A stretch of 64,000 bases of DNA from Arthrobacter mangrovi (GTDB taxonomy: Bacteria; Actinomycetota; Actinomycetes; Actinomycetales; Micrococcaceae): positions 62,001-126,000 of the forward strand of contig NZ_BRVS01000003.1 of the NCBI RefSeq assembly GCF_026011795.1, written 5' to 3'. Made by a program: the position numbers and the translations under genes. Numbering within the stretch: position 1 is the stretch's first letter; each line of letters starts with the position of its first letter. Under the pieces are notes generated by a model. It was not told the origin of the DNA. It was given only the letters and a program-made list of their open reading frames with translations, and searched no databases. Shown here piece after piece: positions 45,188 through 55,003 of the stretch.

Positions 45188-46279
45188 TTAGCCGCCTATC
45201 GCGCTCATGCTGCGGTCGGGCTGGACGTAGTCGGCGCTGTCCAGGCCCGTATGGTCCATGCCGTGCGCCCGCGGTTTGGCCCACATGGCCGCGCGCCAGC
45301 GCTCGGCGACCGCTTCGTCTCCTGCGCCGCTGCGGAGCAGGTCCCGCAGGTCTGTTTCCTCGTGCGAGAAGAGGCAGGACCGGACCTTGCCCTCGGCGGT
45401 GATCCTGGTGCGCCTGCAGTCCGCGCAGAACGGCTCCGTCACCGAGGCGATGATACCCACCGTGCCGATGACCTCCTCCGGCGAGTTCCGCCGTCGTACT
45501 TCCCAGCGTTCCGCCGGTGCGCCGTCGCGCTGCCGGGGGTCGGGGCCCAGGATGAAGGCACGCTCGAGGAGCCCGCGGATCTCGGCCGCGGTGATCATGT
45601 CCTGCCGGGTCCAGCCGTGGTCCGCGTCCAGGGGCATCTGTTCGATGAAGCGCAGTTCGTAGCCGCGCGTGACGGCCCAGTCCAGCAGGCCCGGGGCCTC
45701 CTGGTCGTTGATGCCGCGCATCAGGACGGCGTTGATCTTGATCGGCCCGAGCCCGGCGTCGCGGGCGGCGTCGATGCCGTTGAGCACGCGGTCCAGGAAG
45801 GGACGGCGGGTCAGTCGGGCGAAGGTTTCGGGGTGCAGCGAGTCCATGGATACGTTGATGCGGGTTAGCCCGGCGGCCTTGAGCCCGCGCGCTTTTTTGT
45901 CCAGGCCGAGGCCGTTGGTGGTCAGCGAGACCGGCAGGTCCGGATGGTTGGCGCGGACTGCCCCGATGATGTCTGCCAGGCCCGCGCGGACCAGGGGTTC
46001 GCCGCCGGTGAGGCGCAGTTCGCGGACGCCGAGGTGTTCGACGCCGATCCGCACCAGCCGGACGATCTCGCTGTCGGCGAGCACCTGCTCCTTCGGCAGC
46101 CAGTCGAGACCCTCCGCAGGCATACAGTACGTGCAGCGCAGGTTGCACTTGTCGGTCAGCGAGATCCGCAGGTCTGTTGCGCGGCGCCCGAACCTGTCGA
46201 CAAGGCCCGGACCGGTACCCGGCGGGCGCGGTTCAGGGGACCTCCCTGGGACCCGGGGCATGCCCAACTCAACGCTCAT
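45188..46279 (-). CDS. moaA: GTP 3',8-cyclase MoaA
   Basis: Radical SAM enzyme starting molybdenum cofactor synthesis from GTP. 363 residues. N-terminal cluster CxxxCxxC at C45, C49 and C52; LTGGEPLVR; C-terminal second cluster in PFCADCRRTRITAEGKVRSCLF; C-terminal GG tail. Start ATG 46279 has TACCCT six bases upstream on the minus strand, so leaderless. Long open frame upstream is shadow. Confidence 0.96.
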   Translation of the reverse strand: MSVELGMPRVPGRSPEPRPPGTGPGLVDRFGRRATDLRISLTDKCNLRCTYCMPAEGLDWLPKEQVLADSEIVRLVRIGVEHLGVRELRLTGGEPLVRAGLADIIGAVRANHPDLPVSLTTNGLGLDKKARGLKAAGLTRINVSMDSLHPETFARLTRRPFLDRVLNGIDAARDAGLGPIKINAVLMRGINDQEAPGLLDWAVTRGYELRFIEQMPLDADHGWTRQDMITAAEIRGLLERAFILGPDPRQRDGAPAERWEVRRRNSPEEVIGTVGIIASVTEPFCADCRRTRITAEGKVRSCLFSHEETDLRDLLRSGAGDEAVAERWRAAMWAKPRAHGMDHTGLDSADYVQPDRSMSAIGG

Positions 46280-46285
46280 GTATCG

Positions 46286-46386
46286 AGGGTACGTCAGCTG
46301 CGGCGCCGTTGCAGGGGACGACGGCGGTGCTCGTGTTGGCGGCGGATCCGGCGCCTCTGTTGCTGACGCATCTGCGGCTCTAGGAT
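46286..46386. promoter_or_regulatory. Divergent moaA / mod promoters with inverted element
   Basis: Minus-strand -10 TACCCT (46286-46291) for moaA and plus-strand -10 TAGGAT (46381-46386) for the HTH-TOBE gene, both 6-7 bases from their start codons. Between them CGTCAGC (46292-46298) and GGCGCC (46302-46307) are mirrored by GGCGCC (46350-46355) and GCTGACG (46362-46368). The mirrored pair is a plausible operator for the adjacent regulator. Confidence 0.5.
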
Positions 46387-46393
46387 GGCTTCT

Positions 46394-46813
46394 GTGACGC
46401 AAATACGAGTTTCCGACGCCGCGCGTTTTCTGGGCGTCAGCGATGACACGGTTCGGCGCTGGATCGACGGGGGAACCCTGTCGGGGGCGCGCGATGCCTC
46501 CGGGCGGACCGTGGTCGAGGGAACGGAGCTGGCGGCCCTGGCGAAGAAGCAGGCAGGGCTTCCTGCGGACACGGCCGCGGCGGGGAGCTCGGCGCGCAAC
46601 CGGTTCGTCGGGCTGGTCACCTCGGTTGTCATGGACAAGGTCATGGCGCAGGTGGAGCTGCAGTGCGGCCCCCACCGCGTGGTGTCGCTGATGAGCACGG
46701 AGGCGGTGCGGGAGCTCGGACTGGAACCCGGGTCGGTTGCCACCGCCGTCATCAAAGCGACGAACGTGATTGTGCAGACGCCGTCCGCCCCGGGGCAGAG
46801 GCAGCGGGCGTGA
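46394..46813 (+). CDS. HTH-TOBE (molybdate-responsive) transcriptional regulator
   Basis: A 139-residue protein: an N-terminal excisionase/MerR-like helix-turn-helix ([21 protein letters not shown]) and a C-terminal TOBE/Mop domain ([23 protein letters not shown]), which binds molybdate. The combination and its place at the head of modABC indicate a molybdate sensor. GTG 46394 is chosen because TAGGAT ends seven bases before it; ATG 46385 lies inside that hexamer. Its stop overlaps the modA start. Confidence 0.9.
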   Translation: MTQIRVSDAARFLGVSDDTVRRWIDGGTLSGARDASGRTVVEGTELAALAKKQAGLPADTAAAGSSARNRFVGLVTSVVMDKVMAQVELQCGPHRVVSLMSTEAVRELGLEPGSVATAVIKATNVIVQTPSAPGQRQRA

Positions 46814-47679
46814 GGGCGCGGAACCTGCGGCGGCGGAGCGGCGGCTTGGTGCGGGTTGGCGGACCGGGGCGGCCCGATGGCCGGCGGCCCCGCCGCTCCC
46901 TCCGTACGGCGGTGCTGGCGGCCGCGGCCGCGGGCCCGCTGCTGCTGTCCGGCTGCGCGGACACCCCGGACCAGCCCCCCGCCGGGACATCCGGCGGCAC
47001 AGTGCTGACGGTCTACGCCGCCGCGTCGCTTGCCGAGCCGTTCACCGAACTTGCCCGTTCCTTCGAGGCGGCCGAACCTGGCACCTCCGTCCGGTTGAAT
47101 TTCGCGGGCTCTTCCGAGCTGGCGACGCAGATCCTCGAAGGGGCTCCCGCCGACGTCTTCGCGGCGGCGGACACGGCGACGATGCAGCGTGTGCAGGACG
47201 CGGGGGAGCTCTACGGCGGCCCCCGGGACTTCGCGTCGAATGTCCCGGCACTGGTGGTGCCGGCGGGCAACCCGGCTGGTATCGGGGGACTCCCGGATCT
47301 TGGCAACGACGGCGTTGCCGTAGTCATGTGCGCCGAGCAGGTCCCGTGCGGGGCTGCCGCGCGGCGGCTGGCCGCGGCCAACTCGGTCACCATCCGGCCG
47401 GTCAGCGAGGAGAGTTCCGTGACGGCGGTGCTGGCGAAGGTACGTGCCGGCGAGGCAGATGCCGGCCTCGTGTACCGCACCGACGCCGTACGCGCGGGCC
47501 GAGAGGTCGAGTCGATCCCGGTCGACCATGCGGACCGGGCGGCGGTGATTTACCCGATCGCTGCGACGAAGGGTGGCGGGGGGTCGGACCGCTCGGCGCT
47601 GGCCGAGGACTTCGTGCAGTACGTCGCAGGCAGGGAGGGCCGCGAGGTGCTGGCGCGGGCCGGGTTCGGGAAGCCATGA
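46810..47679 (+). CDS. modA: Molybdate ABC transporter substrate-binding lipoprotein
   Basis: A 289-residue lipoprotein binding molybdate outside the membrane. Arg-rich N terminus, hydrophobic helix and lipobox LLLSGC with C49. Mature region: [21 protein letters not shown] and [26 protein letters not shown] match ModA. GTG 46810 overlaps the regulator's stop; the modB ATG overlaps its own stop. Confidence 0.95.
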   Translation: MRARNLRRRSGGLVRVGGPGRPDGRRPRRSLRTAVLAAAAAGPLLLSGCADTPDQPPAGTSGGTVLTVYAAASLAEPFTELARSFEAAEPGTSVRLNFAGSSELATQILEGAPADVFAAADTATMQRVQDAGELYGGPRDFASNVPALVVPAGNPAGIGGLPDLGNDGVAVVMCAEQVPCGAAARRLAAANSVTIRPVSEESSVTAVLAKVRAGEADAGLVYRTDAVRAGREVESIPVDHADRAAVIYPIAATKGGGGSDRSALAEDFVQYVAGREGREVLARAGFGKP

Positions 47680-48533
47680 CCCGCGAACTCGCCGAGGAAC
47701 AACGCCCGGCCCGATTGAGGCGTGCGGGCGGCCGCCGGTCCATAGCCCTCGGCCTGCCCGGCTGGGTCTTCGCCTGCGCCGCTGCGGGCGCGCTGTTGAT
47801 CGTGCTGCCGCTGCTCGCGGTGGCGCTGCGCACCAACTGGGCCGACTTCCCGGCGCTGGTCACCAGCAGCGGCGCGCTGGCCGCCCTGGGCCTAAGCCTG
47901 CGCACGGCGGCCGTGAGCACCCTGATTTGCGTCCTGCTGGGCACGCCGATGGCCCTGGTGCTGGCCCGTGCCCGGTTCCGCGGCCTGAAGCTGCTGCGGG
48001 CACTTGTGCTGGTGCCGCTGGTCCTGCCGCCCGTCGTGGGCGGTATGGCGCTGCTCTACACGTTCGGGCGCCGCGGCCTGCTGGGTGAGGCCTTCGAAGT
48101 CCTGGGAGTCCAGATCGCGTTCTCGACCACGGCGGTGGTGCTGGCGCAGACGTTCGTGGCGATGCCCTTCCTGGTGCTCAGCGTCGAGGCGGCGCTGCGC
48201 ACGGCGGGTACCAGGTTCGAGGGCGTGGCCGCCACCCTGGGCGCCGCGCCGGGCATCGTCCTGCGGCGCGTGACCGTGCCCCTGCTGCTGCCGTCGCTGT
48301 TGTCCGGGACGATCCTCTGCTTTGCCCGGGCGCTGGGCGAGTTCGGAGCCACCCTGACCTTCGCCGGCAGCCTCGCCGGGGTGACCCGGACGCTGCCGCT
48401 GGAGATCTACCTGCAGCACGAGACGGACCCGGAGGCGGCCATGGCTTTGTCCATGCTGCTGATGGCGACCGCCGTCGTGATCGTGGCCCTGACCTACGGC
48501 CGTGGTACCCGAGGCCGGGACGGCCGGGCATGA
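47676..48533 (+). CDS. modB: Molybdate ABC transporter permease
   Basis: A 285-residue inner-membrane permease with about six hydrophobic segments. The EAA-type loop is [45 protein letters not shown] is the ModB-typical segment. ATG 47676 overlaps the modA stop (ATGA). It couples to ModC. Confidence 0.95.
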   Translation: MTRELAEEQRPARLRRAGGRRSIALGLPGWVFACAAAGALLIVLPLLAVALRTNWADFPALVTSSGALAALGLSLRTAAVSTLICVLLGTPMALVLARARFRGLKLLRALVLVPLVLPPVVGGMALLYTFGRRGLLGEAFEVLGVQIAFSTTAVVLAQTFVAMPFLVLSVEAALRTAGTRFEGVAATLGAAPGIVLRRVTVPLLLPSLLSGTILCFARALGEFGATLTFAGSLAGVTRTLPLEIYLQHETDPEAAMALSMLLMATAVVIVALTYGRGTRGRDGRA

Positions 48534-49600
48534 CCTTCACGATGGACGCCGGCCTGGCGGACCGCGGCCTGGACGTGGGACTGCGGATCGGGGACGGCGA
48601 AACGGTGGCGCTGATGGGAGCCAACGGCGCCGGCAAGTCCAGCGTGCTGGGGCTGGCTGCCGGCCTGCTGCGTGCGGACCGCGGCGAGGCCGTGCTGCAG
48701 GGGCGCAGGTTGTTCGGTCCCGGCCACTGGGTGCCGCCGCACCGGCGCTCGGTGGCCCTGCTCTCGCAGGAGGCGCTGCTGTTTCCGCAGCTCACCGTGC
48801 TGGAGAACGTGGCCTTCGGGCCGCGCAGCAGCGGCGCATCCCGGCGGGAAGCCAGGGACCACGCCCGACGCTGGCTGGCGGAGGCCGAGGCCGCCGAACT
48901 GGCGGAGCGCCGGCCGTCCGCGCTGTCCGGCGGGCAGGCACAGCGGGTGGCCATCGCCCGCGCCCTGGCCGCCGAACCGTCGCTGCTGCTCCTGGACGAA
49001 CCGCTGGCCGCCCTCGACGTCGCCGTGGCGCCGGTGATCCGGCGGATGCTGCGGCGCGTGCTGGACGGCCGGCGTGCCCTCATTGTTACGCACGACATCC
49101 TGGACGCGCTGCACCTGGCAGACCGGATCGTGGTGCTGGAAGCCGGCCGAGTGGCGGAGGAAGGGACACCGCGGCAGCTGCTCGCCAGGCCGCGCAGCGG
49201 TTTCGCCGCGGGGCTGGCCGGCCTGAACCTCATCAGCGGCCGCGCCGCTGTCGGCGGACTCGGTGCGGCGGCGCAGCAACCCCCGATCCCGGCCGGAACC
49301 ACGGTCTTCGGCAACCGGGCACCCGAACTGCTCGATGGCGAGCCAGCCGTCGCGGCTTTCAGCCCGGCGGCCGTCAGCGTCTTCACCGAACGTCCCCACG
49401 GCAGCCCGCGGAACGTCGTCGCAGCTGTCGTCGACGAGCTGGAACCCGCTGCCGGACATCTGGTGGTCCGCGCCGGCCGGCTGGCCGCCGAGGTCACCCC
49501 CGCCGCGGCGGCGGAGCTGGACCTTCATCCCGGGCGCCGGGTCTTTTTCGCAGTCAAGGCCAGCGAGGTGGCCGTCTACCCGGCACGCAGCGCCGCCTGA
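48530..49600 (+). CDS. modC: Molybdate ABC transporter ATP-binding protein
   Basis: A 356-residue ATPase. Walker A GANGAGKS (30-37), signature LSGGQ (132-136), Walker B LLLLDEP (152-158), and a C-terminal TOBE domain ([21 protein letters not shown] onward). The core and TOBE domain together are typical of ModC. ATG 48530 overlaps the modB stop. Last gene of the modABC unit, 62 bp before moeA. Confidence 0.95.
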   Translation: MTFTMDAGLADRGLDVGLRIGDGETVALMGANGAGKSSVLGLAAGLLRADRGEAVLQGRRLFGPGHWVPPHRRSVALLSQEALLFPQLTVLENVAFGPRSSGASRREARDHARRWLAEAEAAELAERRPSALSGGQAQRVAIARALAAEPSLLLLDEPLAALDVAVAPVIRRMLRRVLDGRRALIVTHDILDALHLADRIVVLEAGRVAEEGTPRQLLARPRSGFAAGLAGLNLISGRAAVGGLGAAAQQPPIPAGTTVFGNRAPELLDGEPAVAAFSPAAVSVFTERPHGSPRNVVAAVVDELEPAAGHLVVRAGRLAAEVTPAAAAELDLHPGRRVFFAVKASEVAVYPARSAA

Positions 49601-49632
49601 CGGACCGGTCCCGGGCGGCGGAGGCGGTGCCC

Positions 49633-49638
49633 TAGGAT
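49633..49638 (+). promoter_or_regulatory. Putative -10 upstream of moeA
   Basis: TAGGAT 24 bases before the moeA GTG. Leaves a short leader that contains the ribosome site GGGAGG. Confidence 0.35.
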
Positions 49639-49662
49639 GGCACCAGAGGGAAGGGAGGCGCG

Positions 49663-50877
49663 GTGCCAAGATCGGTAGCCGAGCACCGGAACGCGGTCAC
49701 TGAGCTGCTCCGCACAGCGCTGGCAGACCTCGCGGGCGACGCGGAGACCGTGGGGCTGCTGCAAGCCATCGGCCGCCCGCTCGCCCGGGACATCACCGCG
49801 CCCGTGAGCCTGCCGCCGTTCGACAATTCGCAAATGGACGGATACGCCGTGGCCAGCTCGGCCACGCACGCCGGCACTGAATTCCCGGTCGGGGAGACCG
49901 TTGCCGCGGGCCACCCGGCCCCGCCGCTGCCGCCCGGGGCGGCCCTCCCCGTCATGACCGGGGCGATGCTGCCTCCCGGAGCGGACGCCGTCGTCCCCAT
50001 TGAACAGGCCCGTCCGGACGGCTTCAGGCCGTTCCGCGCGGGACAGACCGTCACCCTGCCGGCCCGCGTCCCGGCCGGGCAGTTCGTCCGGCCGGCCGGT
50101 AGCGACATCGCCGCCGGAACCCTGGCACTGCGCCGCGGCACCCGGCTCGATGCCCCGCAGCTGGGCCTGCTGGCCGCGCTCGGCCTGGACCGGGTTCCGG
50201 TGCTGCCGCGGCCCCGCGTCCTGCTGCTCAGCACCGGAGACGAGGTGGTTCCGCCCGGTACGGTCCCTGCGCCCGGACAGATCTTCGACGCGAACAACAC
50301 CCTGCTGGCCGCATCACTGGCGCAGGCCGGCGCTGACGTGGCCGGCAGCCGGATCCTCGCCGACTCGCCGGAGGCGTTCGGGGCACGGCTGCGCGAGGAC
50401 CTGCGGCAGCACCGCCCGCAGTTGCTGGTCACATCCGGCGGGATCAGCAAGGGCGCCTTCGAAGTCGTCAAGCAGGCGCTGGCCGCCGAGGACGTGCGGT
50501 TCGAATCCGTCGCGATGCAGCCGGGCGGCCCGCAGGCCATCGGCACCGTGGACTCGGTCGCCTTCCTCGGCTTTCCGGGCAACCCCGTCAGCTCCCTCAT
50601 CTCCTTCGAGATGTTCCTGCGGCCGGCGCTGGGCGAAGTGCTGGGCGCGCCGGCACCCCGGCCCTCGCTGCGCGTGCCGCTGGCCGAGGCCGTGGAATCC
50701 CCGGAGGGCAAGCACCAGGTCCGGCGGGGCTATTACGACGGCGCCGCGGTCAGCCTCGTGGGCGGCGCGGGCTCCCACCTGCTGCACGCGCTGGCGCAGG
50801 CGAACGCGCTGGTGCACCTGCCCGCGGACACGACCGCGGCCGCAGCCGGCGAAAACGTGGAAATATGGCTGCTATGA
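49663..50877 (+). CDS. moeA: Molybdopterin molybdenumtransferase MoeA
   Basis: Inserts molybdenum into adenylated molybdopterin. 404 residues: [18 protein letters not shown] near the start, [32 protein letters not shown], and [15 protein letters not shown] with [19 protein letters not shown]. Start GTG 49663 follows GGGAGG. It overlaps moaC by four bases, beginning the moeA-moaC-mog-moaE operon. Confidence 0.95.
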   Translation: MPRSVAEHRNAVTELLRTALADLAGDAETVGLLQAIGRPLARDITAPVSLPPFDNSQMDGYAVASSATHAGTEFPVGETVAAGHPAPPLPPGAALPVMTGAMLPPGADAVVPIEQARPDGFRPFRAGQTVTLPARVPAGQFVRPAGSDIAAGTLALRRGTRLDAPQLGLLAALGLDRVPVLPRPRVLLLSTGDEVVPPGTVPAPGQIFDANNTLLAASLAQAGADVAGSRILADSPEAFGARLREDLRQHRPQLLVTSGGISKGAFEVVKQALAAEDVRFESVAMQPGGPQAIGTVDSVAFLGFPGNPVSSLISFEMFLRPALGEVLGAPAPRPSLRVPLAEAVESPEGKHQVRRGYYDGAAVSLVGGAGSHLLHALAQANALVHLPADTTAAAAGENVEIWLL

Positions 50878-51359
50878 AGGACTCCGAAACAACTGCCGCG
50901 CTGACCCATGTCCGCGAGGACGGCTCCGCCCACATGGTGGACGTCAGCGCCAAGCCGGAAACCACGCGCGAAGCGACCGCCCAGGCCGTGCTGAGCATGC
51001 GGCCGGACGTGGTCGGGCTGCTCGTCTCCGGCGGGCTGCCCAAGGGGGACGCCCTCGCCGTGAGCAGGGTTGCCGGCATTATGGCCGCGAAGCAGACTCC
51101 CTCGCTGATCCCGCTCTGCCACCCGCTGCCCCTGAGCAAGGTCACCGTGGATTTCCATCCCGGCGAACGCGACGTGCGGATCGAGGCGACCGTGCGGACC
51201 CGCGGCGTGACCGGCGTCGAAATGGAGGCCCTCACGGCCGCCTCGGTCGCGGCCCTCAGCCTGTACGACATGATCAAGGCCGTAGACAAGCACGCCGTCA
51301 TCGGGGACGTCAGGGTGCTGGCCAAGTCCGGCGGCAAGAGCGGGGACTGGTCACTGTGA
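50874..51359 (+). CDS. moaC: Cyclic pyranopterin monophosphate synthase
   Basis: Second step of molybdopterin synthesis after MoaA. 161 residues: [34 protein letters not shown], and [20 protein letters not shown] with conserved Glu/His residues. ATG 50874 overlaps the moeA stop; next gene overlaps its own. Confidence 0.96.
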   Translation: MKDSETTAALTHVREDGSAHMVDVSAKPETTREATAQAVLSMRPDVVGLLVSGGLPKGDALAVSRVAGIMAAKQTPSLIPLCHPLPLSKVTVDFHPGERDVRIEATVRTRGVTGVEMEALTAASVAALSLYDMIKAVDKHAVIGDVRVLAKSGGKSGDWSL

Positions 51360-51934
51360 GCGCGGCAGACGCTGCCGCGCCGCTGCCCGCAGTACCCGAC
51401 CTCAAGGCTCCCCGCCCGGTGAACCGCTCTGCCGGCGTCGTTATCGCCTCCAATCGCGCGGCGGCCGGTTCCTACCCTGACCGCACGGGACCGGTTATCA
51501 GCCAATGGCTGCAGGAACAGGGGTTCGCCCCGCTGCCGGTCCGCGTCGTGCCTGACGGCGCCCCGGTCCGGGATGCGCTGGCCGCCTTGCTCGAGGAGGC
51601 GCCCGGCGTAATCATCACCAGCGGCGGCACGGGGATCACGGCGGACGACCTGACCCCGGAAATGACTGCGGGATTCCTCCAGAAGCAGCTTCCCGGTGTC
51701 GCCGAGGCGCTGCGCGCGGCCGGCGCGGCCAAGACGCCGCTGGCGGTGCTCAGCCGCGGGCTGGCCGGGGTCTCGGGCCGGACATTCATCGTCAATCTGC
51801 CGGGATCGGCCGGCGGCGTGCGGGACGGGCTGGAGGTCCTCGCACCGATACTAAAACACATTTGCACACAGCTTGCGGGGCAGCGCGACGCCGGGCATCC
51901 CGCCGCCCCCGCACAACAACACCGGAGGTCCTGA
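51356..51934 (+). CDS. MogA/MoaB family molybdenum cofactor biosynthesis protein
   Basis: A 192-residue adenylyltransferase-type protein. Core [17 protein letters not shown] and [20 protein letters not shown] are family motifs. An N-terminal extension of about 30 residues precedes the core; GTG 51356 overlaps moaC and ends at the moaE start. It adenylates molybdopterin before MoeA acts (MogA) or assists synthesis (MoaB); sequence alone does not decide. Confidence 0.92.
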   Translation: MSAADAAAPLPAVPDLKAPRPVNRSAGVVIASNRAAAGSYPDRTGPVISQWLQEQGFAPLPVRVVPDGAPVRDALAALLEEAPGVIITSGGTGITADDLTPEMTAGFLQKQLPGVAEALRAAGAAKTPLAVLSRGLAGVSGRTFIVNLPGSAGGVRDGLEVLAPILKHICTQLAGQRDAGHPAAPAQQHRRS

Positions 51935-52365
51935 TGGTCAGTAGCGAGGTCCTGCACGCGGAGGTCACCGCGGAGCCGCTCGACGTCGCCGTTGCGATGG
52001 CGGCAGCGGAGTCCGCCGAGTGCGGAGCCGTGGTTACGTTCAGCGGCGTGGTCCGCAACCACGACGGCGGCCAGGCGGTGGCGGCGCTGGGGTACTCGTC
52101 CCATCCGTCCGCCGGGCGGGTCATGGCCGACGTCGCCGCTGAGGTCGCGCAGAAGTACGACGGCGTGCGCATCTGGGTGGCACACCGCACCGGGGCGCTG
52201 GAGATCGGGGATGCGGCGCTGGTGGCCGCCGTCGCGTCGGCCCACCGTGCGGCGGCTTTCGCGGCCGCGGCCGAGCTGGTGGACACCGTGAAGGAACGGG
52301 TGCCGGTCTGGAAGGAACAGCGCTTCGCCGACGGCAGCACCGAATGGGTGGGCATCGGCCAGTAA
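51934..52365 (+). CDS. moaE: Molybdopterin synthase catalytic subunit
   Basis: 143 residues. Conserved GAVVTFSGVVRNHDGG and HRTGALEIGD, then the catalytic lysines near the end in VKERVPVWKEQRF. Partners with MoaD encoded at 44921-45187. ATG 51934 shares a base with the preceding stop; CGGAGG lies upstream. Last gene of the molybdenum block. Confidence 0.95.
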   Translation: MVSSEVLHAEVTAEPLDVAVAMAAAESAECGAVVTFSGVVRNHDGGQAVAALGYSSHPSAGRVMADVAAEVAQKYDGVRIWVAHRTGALEIGDAALVAAVASAHRAAAFAAAAELVDTVKERVPVWKEQRFADGSTEWVGIGQ

Positions 52366-52368
52366 CGA

Positions 52369-52374
52369 TAGGCT
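52369..52374 (+). promoter_or_regulatory. -10 element of dapB (leaderless type)
   Basis: TAGGCT ends seven bases before ATG 52382. No ribosome site between. Confidence 0.45.
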
Positions 52375-52381
52375 GGAAACC

Positions 52382-53140
52382 ATGACTGAACAATGGGCGG
52401 TGGCCGTGCTGGGCGCCGGCGGACGGATGGGCGCGGAGGCGGTCAAAGCCGTTGACGCCGCGGAAGACATGAAGCTCGTGGCGGCCCTGGGCCGTTCGGA
52501 CAGCCTGCAGGCCCTGGTGGAGGCGCGAGCGGATATCGTCGTCGACCTCACCACGCCGGACAGCACCGAGGAGAACGTGCGTTTTGCCGTCGAGCACGGC
52601 ATGCACGCCGTCGTCGGCACCACCGGGTGGGACGAGGCCAAGCGCCGGTCCTTGGCCGCGCTGCTGGAGGAGACCCCGCAGACCGGCGTGCTGATTGCAC
52701 CGAATTTCGCCCTCGGTTCCGTGCTGGCCTCGGCGTTCGCGGCGAAGGCCTCCCGCTACTTCGAGTCGGTCGAGATCATCGAACTGCACCATCCGGACAA
52801 GGTGGACGCGCCGTCGGGCACGGCCGTCCGGACCGCGCAGCTGGTGTCGGCAGCCCGCGCGCAGGCCGGCGTGCCGGCCAGCCCGGACGCCACCACCAAG
52901 TCGCTGGAAGGGGCCCGGGGTGCGGATGTCGACGGCGTCAAGGTGCACAGCGTCCGGCTCCGCGGCCTGGTCGCGCACCAGGAAGTGCTGCTGGGCGGGC
53001 CGGGCGAGCAGTTGACCATCCGGCACGATTCCTTCGACCGCGCCTCCTTCATGCCGGGGGTCCTGCTCGGTGTCCGCCAGGTGGCGGCTCATCCGGGCCT
53101 GACCTACGGGCTGGACGGCTACCTTGACCTCAATGACTGA
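52382..53140 (+). CDS. dapB: 4-hydroxy-tetrahydrodipicolinate reductase
   Basis: NAD(P)H-dependent reductase of the lysine/diaminopimelate pathway. 252 residues. Nucleotide loop GAGGRMG (11-17); catalytic and substrate motif ELHHPDKVDAPSGTA. Acts on the DapA product (dapA at 55004). ATG 52382 is positioned seven bases after a -10. Its end overlaps the next gene by eight bases. Confidence 0.97.
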   Translation: MTEQWAVAVLGAGGRMGAEAVKAVDAAEDMKLVAALGRSDSLQALVEARADIVVDLTTPDSTEENVRFAVEHGMHAVVGTTGWDEAKRRSLAALLEETPQTGVLIAPNFALGSVLASAFAAKASRYFESVEIIELHHPDKVDAPSGTAVRTAQLVSAARAQAGVPASPDATTKSLEGARGADVDGVKVHSVRLRGLVAHQEVLLGGPGEQLTIRHDSFDRASFMPGVLLGVRQVAAHPGLTYGLDGYLDLND

Positions 53141-53624
53141 GCCGGCAGGCGGAACGGAGCACACCGTCTCCTGGTATGCGCGGCACGGGGAGAAGATCTG
53201 GGTCTCCGTCATCATCCTGCTGCTGCTGGCCTACATGTCGCTGACCGTGCACCGGGCGTGGCTGCTTCTGCAGGACCCGCAGCTCATCGCCAAGGCGATC
53301 GGCGCCGCCCTGCTGATCCTCCCGCTCGTCGGCGCCTGGGCACTGATCCGGGAAGTGCTCTTCGGGGCCAGGATGTCCCGGCTGGCGAAGGTGCTGGAGG
53401 CCGAAGGAGGGCTGCCGCCGGACAACCTGCCGCGCACCCCGGGCGGGCGGATCGTGCAGGAAGCGGCGGACGCAGAGTTCGAGAAGTACAAGGCGGAGGC
53501 GGAGGCTGCGCCGGAAGACTGGCGCAGCTGGTTCCGGCTTTCCTGCGCCTACGATGCCGCCCGGGACCGCAAGCGCGCCCGCGAATCGATGCGGCACGCG
53601 ATCTCGCTCAGCCGGCAGGGCTGA
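53133..53624 (+). CDS. Membrane protein with TPR-like C terminus, unknown
   Basis: A 163-residue protein: about two hydrophobic segments (near 23-42 and 54-75) and a soluble C-terminal half whose last 35 residues (WRSWFRLSCAYDAARDRKRARESMRHAI) look like a tetratricopeptide helix pair. ATG 53133 is inside the dapB end; upstream TTG 53124 is an alternative. Widespread as a neighbour of dapB in Micrococcaceae; role unknown. Confidence 0.75.
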   Translation: MTEPAGGTEHTVSWYARHGEKIWVSVIILLLLAYMSLTVHRAWLLLQDPQLIAKAIGAALLILPLVGAWALIREVLFGARMSRLAKVLEAEGGLPPDNLPRTPGGRIVQEAADAEFEKYKAEAEAAPEDWRSWFRLSCAYDAARDRKRARESMRHAISLSRQG

Positions 53625-53661
53625 TCCGGCCCTCGGCCGCAGGAGAATCCGGCCGAAAGGC

Positions 53662-54852
53662 CTAGCGGAGCTGGCGGTTGCCGCGCAGGGAATTCCGGGT
53701 CAGGCGCGAGGCGGAGGACGTTACCAGCTCCAGGGGCCCCCGGAGGGACAAGACACTGAATGCCATGCCGACCGACAGCGCGACGATGACCTGGCCCCAG
53801 TAGAGCACGTGGTCGGACGGGGCTGCGGCTCCGTCCGGCACGATGCTCATGACCCACACGTGCGCGGCGTACAGCGAGAGCGTCATCGCCCCCGCGCCCG
53901 AGAGCGGCAGCAGCAGCCTCGGCCTGCGGCTGGTCAGCAGCAGGCAGACGGCCAGGACCGCCGCCGCCGTGCCGGAGGTATGCAGCAGGTCGAAGGTGGT
54001 GCCCGAGTGCGGCCCCGCCACCCCGAGCCACCACCAGGAGTCGTCCATGTCGACCCAGCCGAGGTTGACCTGGTAGATCAGCCCGAAGTCCGGCCGCTCC
54101 GCTGCTTCCGTGGATGCCAGCCCCGCGAAGCCGCCGAGCTGCCCCATCACGAAGGCGGAACCGGCCTTGCCCAGGGCGGCGGCCGCCAGCCCGCCGGCCA
54201 GCAGCCACAACTGCACTACCGTCCTGCGGATCTCGAGCCGGCCGATGACGAGTCCGACCAGGATGTAGCCGAGCCACTGCAGCACCGGATAGAACCCGGT
54301 GACGAAGATGTCGGCCAGGAACGTCACTGGCGTGAAGAGGTCCAGCACATTCGGATTGTGCCCCAGGCTTGAAGGCTCCAGCGCAGCCCCAAGTCCGCCG
54401 CGCACCAGGTAGGCGGCGACAGGGGAGAGCACCAGCCAGCCCGCGGCCCATGCGGCCAGTACCGGCAGCCTCAGCTGCAGGAACGGCAGGGCGCACAAGA
54501 AGAGCACGGCGTAGTGCACCAGGATGACGGCGATGTTGACCTCCAGCGTGCCGAGCATCAGGCCGACGGCGGCGATCAGCGCGGCCCGCACCGCGATGCC
54601 CCCGCGGTCGGCGAGCAGGGCGCGCCCGTGGTGCGGTTTGCTGCCGCCGGAGAGCAGGGCGAGCCCTACGCCGGCCAGCACCGCGAACAACGCGGACGAA
54701 CGGCCGGAGAGCACCAGCCCGGTGAAGTTCGGCTGCGGATCCGCCCCCTGCGTCCAGAGGGGGTAGATGTGGGTGGCCATCATGCCCAGCAGCGCCAAGC
54801 CGCGCGCCGCGTCGATGCCGGCGAGGCGGCGGCCGGTCTGTGTGGATGCCAT
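53662..54852 (-). CDS. Membrane acyltransferase-like protein (DUF1624 type)
   Basis: A 396-residue membrane protein with about ten hydrophobic segments. The N terminus RRLAGIDAARGLALLGMMATHIYPLW is the heparan-alpha-glucosaminide N-acetyltransferase-like (DUF1624) signature with the conserved DAARG and a His in the first helix. Likely acetylates a cell-envelope sugar, but substrate is unknown. Divergent from dapA. Start ATG 54852 has GATTAT six bases upstream on the minus strand. Confidence 0.85.
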   Translation of the reverse strand: MASTQTGRRLAGIDAARGLALLGMMATHIYPLWTQGADPQPNFTGLVLSGRSSALFAVLAGVGLALLSGGSKPHHGRALLADRGGIAVRAALIAAVGLMLGTLEVNIAVILVHYAVLFLCALPFLQLRLPVLAAWAAGWLVLSPVAAYLVRGGLGAALEPSSLGHNPNVLDLFTPVTFLADIFVTGFYPVLQWLGYILVGLVIGRLEIRRTVVQLWLLAGGLAAAALGKAGSAFVMGQLGGFAGLASTEAAERPDFGLIYQVNLGWVDMDDSWWWLGVAGPHSGTTFDLLHTSGTAAAVLAVCLLLTSRRPRLLLPLSGAGAMTLSLYAAHVWVMSIVPDGAAAPSDHVLYWGQVIVALSVGMAFSVLSLRGPLELVTSSASRLTRNSLRGNRQLR

Positions 54853-54858
54853 GGTCCG

Positions 54859-54864
54859 ATAATC
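54859..54864 (-). promoter_or_regulatory. -10 element of the DUF1624-type gene
   Basis: Minus-strand GATTAT six bases from the ATG, no ribosome site between. Weaker than the others (4 of 6). Confidence 0.3.
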
Positions 54865-54990
54865 TCACAGCAGTCCCGCCGGGCTGCTCCGGCGGAGGCA
54901 CCTCGTCGACGGCTGCCGGCAGGCGCATGATCCGCGTCGTCGTGACGCGAAACTCCCGGCCGCCGTTGCTGGAAACGCAGGCCGGCACGG

Positions 54991-54996
54991 TAACGT
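54991..54996 (+). promoter_or_regulatory. -10 element of dapA (leaderless type)
   Basis: TAACGT ends seven bases before ATG 55004. Confidence 0.45.
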
Positions 54997-55003
54997 TTCC
55001 TGT

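Noticed and set aside
50000-51300. Long plus-strand frame across moeA and moaC leading into the mog gene
   Set aside because: It overlaps two well-supported genes in another frame; only the part from GTG 51356 looks like a real protein.
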